Positions 17,109-25,169 of a DNA stretch of 40,580 bases are shown in pieces; positions within the stretch are counted from its first letter, which is position 1, and each line of letters starts with the position of its first letter. The stretch spans positions 1-40,580 of the forward strand of contig JALEHU010000017.1 in assembly GCA_022770365.1 (NCBI GenBank), given 5' to 3'. The stretch comes from Blautia sp. GTDB lineage: Bacteria; Bacillota; Clostridia; Lachnospirales; Lachnospiraceae. The notes under the pieces were generated by a model. That model did not search any database, was not told the DNA's origin, and saw nothing but the letters and a program-made list of their open reading frames with translations. Position numbers and translations under genes: made by a program.

Positions 17109-18137
17109 ATGAATGATCATAAGATAAAAAAGCATTCTTACGGTATTCTGCTGACAGGAATGATTGCAGCGATGCTGGCTCTGACTGTTATAGCGACAGG
17201 AGTGGGGAGATATTACATCTCCCCTCTTAATGTAATGAAAATTCTCTTATCAGGAATTTTGGATATCCCCGTTTCATGGGAAGCACAGGCAGAAAGCGTG
17301 ATATTTACACTTCGTCTCCCCCGTATTCTGTCTGCTCTTCTGGTTGGAATGGCATTGTCTTTGTCCGGGGCTTCTTATCAGGGAGTGTTTAAAAATCCTC
17401 TTGTGGCACCTGATATGCTCGGTGTATCAGCAGGAGCCTGTGTAGGAGCATCAACTGCAATCCTTTTTCATGCCAGTCAGCTGGGAATACAGGTGGCTGC
17501 TTTTGCCGGGGGGATCCTGGCAGTTGCAGCTGCAACGACAATTCCCCGGGTGATCAGAAATAATTCTATGATGACACTGGTATTGGCAGGCGTTATTGTC
17601 AGTGGTCTTATGAATTCCATACTCGGACTGCTGAAATATCTGGCAGACCCGGATACTCAGCTGGCTTCCATCACACACTGGCAGCTTGGAAGTCTTGCCG
17701 CCTCCGTATGGAGGGATATCATCTATATCGGACCTCCGATTATAGCAGCGGCATTTTTTCTGATCATGTCCAGATGGAGAATCAATATCCTGTCCCTTGG
17801 GGAAAATGAGGCAAAGTCTCTGGGAACGGATATAAAAAAAGCAAGAGGGCTTGTGATTATCTGTGCTACGATTCTTACAGCAAGCGCTGTATGTATCAGC
17901 GGAACGATCGGCTGGATCGGTCTTGTGATTCCTCATCTCGGGCGTATGCTGGTGGGGCCGGACAACCGCAAACTGATTCCGGTATCGGCGGTTTTGGGAG
18001 CTGCTTTCTTATTACTGATCGATACACTGGCTCGTGTTTTGACAAGTGCGGAGCTGCCTCTCAGTATCCTGACCGGAATAATTGGAGCACCTTTTTATTT
18101 TTATTTATTACTGAAGCAGAGGATGAAGCTGTCATGA
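17109..18137 (+). CDS. FecCD/BtuC-family permease 1
   Basis: A 342-residue inner-membrane permease with about ten helices, the usual size for BtuC, FhuB-half or FecCD proteins. Family landmarks are LRLPRILSALLVGMALSLSG, YQGVFKNPLVAPDMLGVSAG, WQLGSLAA and the coupling segment GWIGLVIPHLGRMLVGPDNR that contacts the ATPase. It starts 11 nt after the binding protein, and its stop overlaps the ATPase start (ATGA), so the three make one importer. The ligand is unknown; context suggests corrinoid or a related chelate. Confidence 0.93.
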   Translation: MNDHKIKKHSYGILLTGMIAAMLALTVIATGVGRYYISPLNVMKILLSGILDIPVSWEAQAESVIFTLRLPRILSALLVGMALSLSGASYQGVFKNPLVAPDMLGVSAGACVGASTAILFHASQLGIQVAAFAGGILAVAAATTIPRVIRNNSMMTLVLAGVIVSGLMNSILGLLKYLADPDTQLASITHWQLGSLAASVWRDIIYIGPPIIAAAFFLIMSRWRINILSLGENEAKSLGTDIKKARGLVIICATILTASAVCISGTIGWIGLVIPHLGRMLVGPDNRKLIPVSAVLGAAFLLLIDTLARVLTSAELPLSILTGIIGAPFYFYLLLKQRMKLS

Positions 18138-18922
18138 TATTGGATGTTAGGAATCTGTCTTTTGGTTACCATAAAGATCGTATTTTGTTTAGAAATGTTA
18201 ATTTTTCAGTAGAGAAAGGAGAAGTTTTCAGTATCCTGGGATCTAATGGAATAGGAAAATCCACACTGTTAAATTGTATAGCAAACCTTCTGACACCTTT
18301 TGAGGGAGAAATCAGCCTTAATGGAGTTCCTATGAAAAACATGGATCTGAAAGAAATTGCAAAAACAATCGGTTACGTGCCGCAGATGCATGATGTTGCT
18401 TATGCATATGAAGTCAGAGATTATATTGTAATGGGACGAGCTCCTTATCTGGGAATGTTTGGAAAACCATCAGAAGAAGATTATCGGCTGGCAGATAAAA
18501 CAATGGACGAGCTGGGAATTTCTCATCTGGCAGGACGGGCATATACGGAATTAAGCGGAGGTGAACGCCAGCAGGTTTCCATAGCAAGGGCCATTGTGCA
18601 GCAGCCGGATATTATTATCCTTGATGAACCGACCAATCATCTGGATTATGGAAATCAGCTGCGAATGATTCATATGATACGCAAACTGGCGCAGAGCGGT
18701 TATGGAGTGATAATCACAAGCCATATGCCGGATCATGTACTGCTTTTGGATGGCAACGTAGGAATTCTGGGAGATGACGGACAGCTGCGTGTTGGGACAA
18801 CCAGAGAAATTATGACGAAAGAAAATCTGGAAGAATTATATCATGTGGAGATTTTTATGATACATGTTGATGAAGTAGGACGGGATGTCTGTGTTGCAGG
18901 AAAAGCAGAAGATATGAAATAG
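18134..18922 (+). CDS. ABC transporter ATPase 1 (BtuD/FhuC-type)
   Basis: A 262-residue cytosolic ATPase of a metal-chelate or corrinoid importer. Walker A is GSNGIGKST, the signature LSGGERQQVSIARA, Walker B IIILDEPTNHLD, and the switch histidine follows in IITSHMPDH. I start the gene at ATG 18134, overlapping the permease stop by 4 nt; the open frame extends upstream but only inside the permease gene. It is followed after 44 nt by the NifH-like gene with its own ribosome site. Confidence 0.93.
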   Translation: MILDVRNLSFGYHKDRILFRNVNFSVEKGEVFSILGSNGIGKSTLLNCIANLLTPFEGEISLNGVPMKNMDLKEIAKTIGYVPQMHDVAYAYEVRDYIVMGRAPYLGMFGKPSEEDYRLADKTMDELGISHLAGRAYTELSGGERQQVSIARAIVQQPDIIILDEPTNHLDYGNQLRMIHMIRKLAQSGYGVIITSHMPDHVLLLDGNVGILGDDGQLRVGTTREIMTKENLEELYHVEIFMIHVDEVGRDVCVAGKAEDMK

Positions 18923-18966
18923 AGTGCCGGTCATAAGATATGTATTTTGGGGCAGGGAGGAACCTG

Positions 18967-19818
18967 ATGAAAAAAATTGCTTTTTACGGCAAGGGAGGTA
19001 TTGGAAAATCAACGATAGCAGCCAATATCTCTGCTTTATATTCCGCAGAAGGCGGAAAAGTGCTGCATATAGGATGTGATCCCAAAGCTGATTCCACCAG
19101 GTTGTTAATGAGGAGAAGAATCCCGACCGTACTGGAGCAGCTGGAAAAGCTGAATGATGGCCTGACGGAAGGTGATATTCTTTTTGAAGGAAAACATGGT
19201 GTCTGGTGTGCAGAAGCAGGAGGACCGCAGGCTGGTATGGGATGTGCAGGACTTGGAATTACTTCTGCAGTAAATGAGCTGGAAAGACTGGGGATCATGT
19301 CCGGAAGCTGGGATATGATTGTTTATGATGTTTTAGGTGATGTAGTCTGCGGAGGTTTTTCGGTTCCTATGAGGAAGCATTATGCAGATCAGATTTATAT
19401 TGTGACATCAGCAGATTATATGTCACTTTATGCTGCCAATAATATACTGAAAGGGTGCAGGCATTATTCCGGCAAAGACAGAAATCTGGCTGCAGGTCTG
19501 ATATTAAATCATATTAAAAATAATCAGGAAATGATGATAGGCTGCAGGTTTGCAGACCGAACAGGAATTCCTGTTGCGGCATGCCTCAGAGAAAGCAGTG
19601 AAATGCAGGCGGCAGATTATAAGAATGCTCTTTTTACAGAAGTTTTTCCGGAAGGAGAAAACGCGATGGAAATTCGTTTTCTGCTTCAGCGAATACTGGA
19701 ATATAATGAAGAAACTGATACCGGATATAGGTCTTACGGGGAACAGGAAATACATCCTATGGATGAAATGCAGATAGAGGGATTTCGAAAAGAGATTTTA
19801 TATGAATACAAAATGTGA
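18967..19818 (+). CDS. NifH-like (nitrogenase iron protein family) ATPase
   Basis: A 283-residue homologue of NifH/BchL/CfbC: a homodimeric ATPase that passes low-potential electrons from a bridging [4Fe-4S] cluster to a component 1 protein. Walker A is YGKGGIGKST (7-16). Both bridging cysteines are kept, C93 in AGMGCAGLGI and C128 in DVLGDVVCGGF (switch II). The Arg that is ADP-ribosylated in nitrogen fixers is Leu here. No nitrogenase genes (nifK, E, N, B) are nearby, so this is a nitrogenase-like reductase component. ATG 18967 is preceded by GGGAGG; ATG 18940 has no ribosome site. Its end overlaps the next gene by 17 nt. Confidence 0.93.
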   Translation: MKKIAFYGKGGIGKSTIAANISALYSAEGGKVLHIGCDPKADSTRLLMRRRIPTVLEQLEKLNDGLTEGDILFEGKHGVWCAEAGGPQAGMGCAGLGITSAVNELERLGIMSGSWDMIVYDVLGDVVCGGFSVPMRKHYADQIYIVTSADYMSLYAANNILKGCRHYSGKDRNLAAGLILNHIKNNQEMMIGCRFADRTGIPVAACLRESSEMQAADYKNALFTEVFPEGENAMEIRFLLQRILEYNEETDTGYRSYGEQEIHPMDEMQIEGFRKEILYEYKM

Positions 19819-21634
19819 AATAGAACAGGTGATGATATCTGATCGGGAAATGGAACATAATGCGGCATCTTTGATTTTTGAGCAGGATGGTATCGTTCTT
19901 GTTGCCGTTGGTTCTCTGGCTTGTGTCAGGTCTCTGTGGTTTCAGGCATATAGGAGAGGCAGACTTGCGCAGTTTAGGGGCTGTGCATTGCCTTCCTGGA
20001 ATTATGCGGCAGGAAAAAATGCGGATGTGATCCGTGAAATAATAAAGGAAGCAGCACAATACACAGATACAAAAGGTATTATTGTTTATGCATCCTGCAT
20101 GGAGTATCTGACCCAGTGGGAGCCGGACACAGAAAAAGTTATTTGCGGAGAAAAAAACATTCCCGTAAAAGTTCTGTTTCGCGGTCCACTGACAAAGAGA
20201 AGCGGTAATCCGGTGAAACATCTGGAAGGACTGTTTGCTGAGATGGGAATCCCGGTGAAAAATGATCTTGAAAATAATCTGGAAAGAGAACTGGACGAAA
20301 GAAAACCGGAAAAAGGAAAGCAGGACTGCATGAATCAGAAGTCAGAGATTGATGAGCAGAGACTTGATATACTTCCGCCTGCAGCACCTGATTTTTCGGG
20401 AGTGATGGATTTTCTGTCCGGAATAGACTGCAATGCAGTGCTGATCAGTCCCGGAGGCTGCAAAAGCTGTATTGAGCATGTGGACGGACAGATAGGAAAT
20501 GTGCAGGATAACTGCCAGTACGGAACCAGATTCACAGACCTGTCAGTAACAGGAGGATGTGAAGAAGCTCTTGTGGATGTGATAGACGGGATGTTCTGCG
20601 ATTCGAAGCCTGTATTTCTGACCGGCAGTGCTGTTATGCAGACAATAGGTTTTGATGATGAATATCTGATAGAACAATTGTCTGCCAGGGGAAGAAAATC
20701 TCTGTTTTTTAAGAGCAGCGGCTTTGAAGGCTGTCCGGAGGCTGTTGATTCTGCGATGATGAAGGTGGGAAAGCTGTATTTCCAAAATCCGGGAAAATGT
20801 CAGAAGAATCTGGTACTGATTACGGGGTATACGAGTCTGGCAACAGGCGGTAAAGAAACACTGCAGCCGGTTATTGACAGACTGAAGAAAAATAGCATGG
20901 AAGTGCTGTATCTGGGAGAAAAATGGCGGACAGAAAAAAATCCCCTGCCTGCTGTAATCTGGATGGTATCAGCAGAAGGAATCTCTGTTACAAAATGGAT
21001 GCAGGAAGAATATGGGATTCCATGTGTCATTGGACGTAATCTGGAGAAAACCTATGCAGATGAACTTGCGGACGAGATCATAGCATATGCAGAAATGCCG
21101 GACACAGGAAGTGCATATAGAGATGGATCAGACACAGAAATTGCATGCAAAGATAGATCCGATGCAGCAATTGCATGTAAGGACAGACCGGAGAAAGGAA
21201 CTTTACATAAATACTGGGGTGAGATTAATAAAATTTCATTTCCGGAAAATACTGCCATGCTAAATAAAAAGGCTGAATCTTCCAAAAAAACAGTGTGGAT
21301 TTTGGGAGAGCCTGTTCTTACCATCAGTTTATATCGTTTTTGTAATCTGTATTACAAAGAAATGGAGTACAGAACTGCTATATATATACCAACATCAGGA
21401 ATGAAGCGGGTTTATGGGCAGCTTTCTGATGACTGGATTTACCTGCATTCACAGGAAGAAATGGCAGAAATAATATGTGAAGGAACTGTTATTGCAGATG
21501 AATTTATAATCCGGTTTTTACGGAACCGACACCCGGATATAAAAGGAATTACTGTCAGATTTCCTGAAATCAGCGGTAACCGCAGTACAAAATGCGGAAA
21601 ATGCAAAGAAGACATACAGAATCATTATTCATGA
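19802..21634 (+). CDS. Nitrogenase component 1-like protein (NifD/NifK superfamily) with extra N-terminal domain
   Basis: A 610-residue partner of the NifH-like protein. Residues about 190-420 look like the first two domains of a component 1 subunit: ISPGGCKSCIEH (C220, C223), TDLSVTGGCEEAL, then LTGSAVMQTIGFDDE, SSGFEG, and a second Rossmann part. A third part starts near 498 (KKTVWILGEPVLT). The first 155 residues resemble another component 1 first domain, with VAVGSLACVRS (C41), C61 and YASCMEYL (C99) in the order of the P-cluster-type cysteines. The protein may thus combine two subunit-like halves. A linker at about 440-465 holds three 30-nt repeats, and the C-terminus has CGKC (598-601). 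The substrate is unknown. Tetrapyrrole or corrinoid reduction, by analogy with CfbCD and BchLNB, is my inference. Confidence 0.8.
   Translation: MNTKCEIEQVMISDREMEHNAASLIFEQDGIVLVAVGSLACVRSLWFQAYRRGRLAQFRGCALPSWNYAAGKNADVIREIIKEAAQYTDTKGIIVYASCMEYLTQWEPDTEKVICGEKNIPVKVLFRGPLTKRSGNPVKHLEGLFAEMGIPVKNDLENNLERELDERKPEKGKQDCMNQKSEIDEQRLDILPPAAPDFSGVMDFLSGIDCNAVLISPGGCKSCIEHVDGQIGNVQDNCQYGTRFTDLSVTGGCEEALVDVIDGMFCDSKPVFLTGSAVMQTIGFDDEYLIEQLSARGRKSLFFKSSGFEGCPEAVDSAMMKVGKLYFQNPGKCQKNLVLITGYTSLATGGKETLQPVIDRLKKNSMEVLYLGEKWRTEKNPLPAVIWMVSAEGISVTKWMQEEYGIPCVIGRNLEKTYADELADEIIAYAEMPDTGSAYRDGSDTEIACKDRSDAAIACKDRPEKGTLHKYWGEINKISFPENTAMLNKKAESSKKTVWILGEPVLTISLYRFCNLYYKEMEYRTAIYIPTSGMKRVYGQLSDDWIYLHSQEEMAEIICEGTVIADEFIIRFLRNRHPDIKGITVRFPEISGNRSTKCGKCKEDIQNHYS
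21109..21192 (+). repeat. Three degenerate 30-nt in-frame repeats in the component 1-like gene
   Basis: Units beginning GACACAGGAAGTGCAT, GACACAGAAATTGCAT and GATGCAGCAATTGCAT follow each other at 30-nt spacing, encoding variants of S(D)xxIACKDRSD. They sit in a predicted flexible linker, so they are likely a recent in-frame expansion with little effect on the domains. Confidence 0.75.
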
Positions 21635-21665
21635 TATGTAAAATACTGGATTCAGTATTTACATA
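21635..21665. other. Hairpin between component 1-like gene and second importer
   Basis: TATGTAAAATACTG (21635-21648) pairs with CAGTATTTACATA (21653-21665), with one bulged A, around a GATT loop. No T run follows, so it is more likely an mRNA processing or stability element than a terminator. It may set different levels for upstream and downstream genes. Confidence 0.6.
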
Positions 21666-21693
21666 AACATAACTTAACAGGAGGATAAGAAAA

Positions 21694-22806
21694 ATGAAAC
21701 AAAAAATCATGAAAAGAATTGCGGTCGCAGCATTATCAGCCAGCATGGCATTATCGGGTTCTGCCGGTTATGTATTTGCCTCTGAAGCTGAAGAAACAAA
21801 AACAGTTGTAGATTCTATGGAAAATGAGGTTGTAATTCCTGCGGAAATTGACAGCCTGGCTATTTTGCCTATGCCGTGGATTTCGGTTGTATATGCATTA
21901 AACGGAAGCGGAGATATTATTACGGGTATGCAGCAGGTGGCAAAGAATTCATACAACACCAGTATGCTAAAAGTTCTTGCTCCGGAGCTTGAGGATACCA
22001 ATACCTCATTTTTTGCGGACGGAGAGTTTAATTTTGAAGAGCTGGCCAAAATTGATCCGGATGTTATGATACTGTTTGAAAGCCAAAGCAAATTTATTGA
22101 TAAATTAAACGAAGTTGGTATTCCTGCTGTAACAATTAAATATGCAGATTCTTTTGATACATTATGGAATGACTTCAGCATTATTGGTGATGTATTAAGT
22201 AAAGAAGAAAGGGCACAATCATTTGTTGATTATCAGAAAGAAGATATTGCGTATCTGGAAAGCAAAGCGGATCAGCTTGATAAAGATAATCCGGTCAAGG
22301 TTTTGCAGCTGTACATGAGCGATCTTCAGGTTTGTGATAACAGTGGTACATTTAATGCAGCAGTTAACCATGCAGGCGGAGTAAATGTTGCTCAGACAAC
22401 ACTGGAAGCTTCCTCAGAAGTTCAGGTTAACATGGAACAGATACTGGCATGGAATCCGGACGTTATTCTGTTATCAAATTTTGACGATATGGTTCCGGAT
22501 GATTTTTACAGTAATTCATTTGACGGCCAGGATTGGAGTCAGGTAAAAGCTGTCCAGGATCACAGAGTTTATAAGATTCCTCAGGGTATTTACCGTTGGG
22601 ATGCAGACTGCCCATGTACGGAAACGACTCTTTGTGCAAAATGGATGGCACGAGTGATTAATCCGGATATATTCGATGATTTTGATCTGAAGCAGGATGT
22701 GAAAGACTTTTATAAAGATTTCTTTGATTACGAGCTTTCAGATGAAGAAATCGATACTATTCTGGCAGCGGAGGCAAATGCAGATTCCGTACAGTTATTT
22801 GACTGA
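21694..22806 (+). CDS. ABC transporter substrate-binding protein 2 (BtuF/FhuD/FepB fold)
   Basis: A 370-residue exported binding protein, paralogous to the one at 16009. A Sec signal peptide covers about residues 1-30 (ending GYVFAS) and again lacks a lipobox cysteine. Family parts are KTVVDSMENEVVIP, FNFEELAKIDPDVMILF and MEQILAWNPDVILL. The C-terminal block GQDWSQVKAV...VYKIPQGIYRWDA is nearly the same as in the first protein, but a CPCTETTLC insert (three cysteines) replaces PGVETPLM. Those cysteines could touch a metal or ligand. A strong AGGAGG site precedes the ATG. Ligand unknown. Confidence 0.87.
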   Translation: MKQKIMKRIAVAALSASMALSGSAGYVFASEAEETKTVVDSMENEVVIPAEIDSLAILPMPWISVVYALNGSGDIITGMQQVAKNSYNTSMLKVLAPELEDTNTSFFADGEFNFEELAKIDPDVMILFESQSKFIDKLNEVGIPAVTIKYADSFDTLWNDFSIIGDVLSKEERAQSFVDYQKEDIAYLESKADQLDKDNPVKVLQLYMSDLQVCDNSGTFNAAVNHAGGVNVAQTTLEASSEVQVNMEQILAWNPDVILLSNFDDMVPDDFYSNSFDGQDWSQVKAVQDHRVYKIPQGIYRWDADCPCTETTLCAKWMARVINPDIFDDFDLKQDVKDFYKDFFDYELSDEEIDTILAAEANADSVQLFD

Positions 22807-22812
22807 TAATGT

Positions 22813-23826
22813 ATGTCTATGAAAAAGAAGAAAAAATCATTAATTAAATGGTCAGTATTGTGGATCTGTTTTGGAGCAGTGGCATTCGTGTCACTGCTTC
22901 TGGGCAGATATATGGTAGCTCCGGGTCAGGTGTTTGATATCTTAGTCAGAGCTGTGACAGGTAACTTATGCGGAGAAATTGAAGAATCTGTTATAATAAA
23001 TATCCGTCTTCCAAGAATTCTTATAACATTACTGATAGGGGCAGGAATGGCAGCTTCGGGAACAGCATTTCAGGGTTTGTTTCAAAATCCGCTGGTCAGT
23101 CCGGATGTATTGGGCGTAAGCTCGGGAGCTGCTTTTGGGGCTGTTCTTGGAATTATTGTTTCAGGACTTGGTTATTTTTCTATGGCGCTTGCGATGATAT
23201 GTGGAGTTCTCAGTGTTGCAATGACTTATATACTTTCAAAGGTGAAAGGACAAAGCACGGTATTGTCATTGGTTCTATCCGGAATGATCGTGCAGGCATT
23301 AATGAATGCGCTGGTATCATTGTTGAAGTATACAGCAGATCCTTACAGTAAACTTCCGGCTATTACGTATTGGCTGATGGGCAGTTTCTCTACTGCCAGT
23401 TATAATGATCTGAAGCTTGTGGGAATTCCGGTTGCAGTAAGTTTGCTGATTCTTTTTCTGCTTCGGTGGCGGATTAATATACTTTCACTTGGAGATGAGG
23501 AGGCCGCTGCACTGGGAGTAAATCCAGTCAGAATCAGAGTACTGATTATTGCGTCATCAACTGTAATTTCCGCATGCAGTGTAACAATAGCCGGGGTTAT
23601 TGGATGGGTAGGACTTGTTATTCCCCATATTACACGAATGATTTTCGGAGTGGATCACAAAGATATTATTCCCGCATCGATGCTACTTGGAGGAATTTAT
23701 CTTACAGTAATTGATCTGATAGCCCGTTCTGCAATGGAATCGGAAATACCGATAGGTATTCTGACAGCATTGATTGGTGCACCTGTTTTTGCAGTATTAT
23801 TTAAAAAAACAGGGGGTGGTTCCTGA
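22813..23826 (+). CDS. FecCD/BtuC-family permease 2
   Basis: A 337-residue ten-helix permease, paralogous to that at 17109. Landmarks are IRLPRILITLLIGAGMAASG, FQGLFQNPLVSPDVLGVSSG, YWLMGSFSTASYNDL and GWVGLVIPHITRMIFGVDHK. It begins 6 nt after the binding protein and overlaps the ATPase by 1 nt (TGATG). Two ATGs (22813 and 22819) are in frame; neither has a clear ribosome site, which suggests translational coupling. Confidence 0.93.
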   Translation: MSMKKKKKSLIKWSVLWICFGAVAFVSLLLGRYMVAPGQVFDILVRAVTGNLCGEIEESVIINIRLPRILITLLIGAGMAASGTAFQGLFQNPLVSPDVLGVSSGAAFGAVLGIIVSGLGYFSMALAMICGVLSVAMTYILSKVKGQSTVLSLVLSGMIVQALMNALVSLLKYTADPYSKLPAITYWLMGSFSTASYNDLKLVGIPVAVSLLILFLLRWRINILSLGDEEAAALGVNPVRIRVLIIASSTVISACSVTIAGVIGWVGLVIPHITRMIFGVDHKDIIPASMLLGGIYLTVIDLIARSAMESEIPIGILTALIGAPVFAVLFKKTGGGS

Positions 23827-24611
23827 TGCTGGAAATTAAGGGAGGATGTTTTGGATATATAAAAGGTGAGGACATACTTAGAGATATCAGTTTTTCTCTT
23901 GAAGACGGGAAAATCATGACGGTTCTGGGCCAAAATGGAATCGGGAAAACAACTTTGCTGAAATGCATAGCCGGAATTCTGAAATGGACAAAAGGGAATG
24001 CCTTTATAGACGGTAATAAGATCAGGGAAACAAAGGATATTAAAGGTCTGGGGTATGTACCGCAGGCGCATCCCATGTCTTTTTCATATACAGTAAGGCA
24101 GATTGTGATGATGGGAAGAGCGTCATTTATTCATACATTTGCAATACCATCTTTAAAGGACAAAGAAATAGTGGAAGATGCAATGAAGGAAGTAGGAATT
24201 GCAGAATTGGCCGATCGCCCGTGTAATACTCTGAGCGGTGGGCAGATACAGCTTGCTTTTATTGCCAGAGCACTTGTATCGGATCCAAAGATCATGATTC
24301 TGGACGAGCCGGAATCTCACTTGGATTTTAAGAATCAGTTCCTGATTTTAAAACTGATAGAAGATTTATCGAGAAAAAAGAAGATGTCCTGTATTATCAA
24401 TACACATTTTCCGGAACATGCATTGTTGATTTCAGACAAAACACTTATTCTGGGAAGAGAAAAATACATTTTTGGAAATACAGAGGAAATTGTTACTGAG
24501 AAGAATATAGCGGATTTCTTTGATATCCGGGCACGAATTATTGATGTGCCTGATACGCAGGGGCATCGGAAAGCATTTGTTGTGACAGATGTCATAAAAG
24601 ACAGAGTATAA
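23826..24611 (+). CDS. ABC transporter ATPase 2 (BtuD/FhuC-type)
   Basis: A 261-residue ATPase closing the second importer. Walker A is GQNGIGKTT, the signature LSGGQIQLAFIARA (Gln-Ile-Gln-Leu in place of the usual GExQxV), Walker B IMILDEPESHLD, and the switch histidine lies in INTHFPEH. The start overlaps the permease stop by one base. No terminator is visible between it and the next promoter, so transcripts may run into the second riboswitch leader. Confidence 0.92.
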   Translation: MLEIKGGCFGYIKGEDILRDISFSLEDGKIMTVLGQNGIGKTTLLKCIAGILKWTKGNAFIDGNKIRETKDIKGLGYVPQAHPMSFSYTVRQIVMMGRASFIHTFAIPSLKDKEIVEDAMKEVGIAELADRPCNTLSGGQIQLAFIARALVSDPKIMILDEPESHLDFKNQFLILKLIEDLSRKKKMSCIINTHFPEHALLISDKTLILGREKYIFGNTEEIVTEKNIADFFDIRARIIDVPDTQGHRKAFVVTDVIKDRV

Positions 24612-24644
24612 TTCCAGAATGCAAGGCAGAGTTTAATTCCAGAA

Positions 24645-24673
24645 TTGACAAAAGAATAACAATTTGATATTCT
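24645..24673 (+). promoter_or_regulatory. Promoter of the hydrogenase leader
   Basis: A consensus -35 TTGACA (24645-24650) and TATTCT (24668-24673) are 17 nt apart. It begins 33 nt after the ATPase 2 stop and about 18 nt upstream of the predicted start of the leader RNA. The preceding AATTCCAGAAT is repeated at 24610 and 24635. Confidence 0.65.
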
Positions 24674-24697
24674 AATGATGTGTAATTGAATATTGCA

Positions 24698-24869
24698 GTA
24701 TCAGGTGCAGAGTTCTTTTCAGGGACTCTGAAGAGGGAATCAGGTGAGAATCCTGAGCGAACTGGTCACTGTATGCAGGGAGCGAGCTTCGATAACCATT
24801 GCATGACCCATAAAGATGTGAGAAGGTGAAGTGAGCATTGATCTGCAAGTCAGGAAACCTGCCTGGTAC
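24698..24869 (+). promoter_or_regulatory. Cobalamin riboswitch 2
   Basis: The classic cobalamin core is present: GAGGGAATCAGGTGAGAATC with TCCTGAGCG and then GGTCACTGT (24732-24773), and a near-consensus B12 box AAGTCAGGAAACCTGCC at 24847-24863. P1 is formed by 24698-24704 with 24863-24869, including a G-U pair. It matches the consensus better than riboswitch 1. A terminator lies at 24955 and further hairpins lie before the [FeFe] hydrogenase gene, which is the only gene that follows directly. Confidence 0.92.
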
Positions 24870-24954
24870 ATGAGATGTGCTCCAGATACAGCGCAAACAT
24901 CCAGCCGGGTCATACGACAGAAACAGGAACAGAAGAGAAGAATGATCCGATAGA

Positions 24955-24988
24955 AGTGTCTGCAATGGGTAGCAGCCACTGTTTTTTT
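24955..24988 (+). terminator. Riboswitch 2 terminator
   Basis: AGTGTCTGC (24955-24963) pairs with GCAGCCACT (24972-24980), one mismatch, around an 8-nt loop, followed by G and seven T. The distance of 86 nt from the aptamer leaves room for an anti-terminator. Confidence 0.75.
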
Positions 24989-25067
24989 GTAAAAAACAAC
25001 CCTGATTTATGTAAAAAATAATGGATGGGCTCTTAGCAAGAAAAATACACAATATAGACCTCCAAAG

Positions 25068-25109
25068 TTCTGCCGGTATTGAATCAGCTACTATTAGATA
25101 CCGGCAGAA
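25068..25109 (+). other. 12-bp hairpin in the hydrogenase leader
   Basis: TTCTGCCGGTAT (25068-25079) pairs perfectly with ATACCGGCAGAA (25098-25109) around an 18-nt loop. No T run follows; instead a terminator starts at once. It could be an anti-terminator, a protein site or a second regulatory fold. Confidence 0.7.
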
Positions 25110-25110
25110 A

Positions 25111-25146
25111 CCCCGACAGATATGGAAATGCTGTCGGGGATTTTTG
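25111..25146 (+). terminator. Second terminator in the hydrogenase leader
   Basis: CCCCGACAG (25111-25119) pairs with CTGTCGGGG (25131-25139), followed by A and five T. It lies only 24 nt before the hydrogenase start, so full-length expression needs read-through of this site. Confidence 0.85.
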
Positions 25147-25169
25147 CATAAAGAAAGGAGAAAACAATT

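Noticed and set aside
21109-21192. Short tandem repeats as a CRISPR array
   Set aside because: Units are contiguous without spacers, degenerate and in frame inside a coding region; no cas genes are near.
18967-21634. A true nitrogenase (nitrogen fixation) locus
   Set aside because: Only NifH-like and one component 1-like gene are present. The component 1-like protein lacks a full cysteine set in its main half, and nifK, nifE, nifN and nifB are absent from the window.
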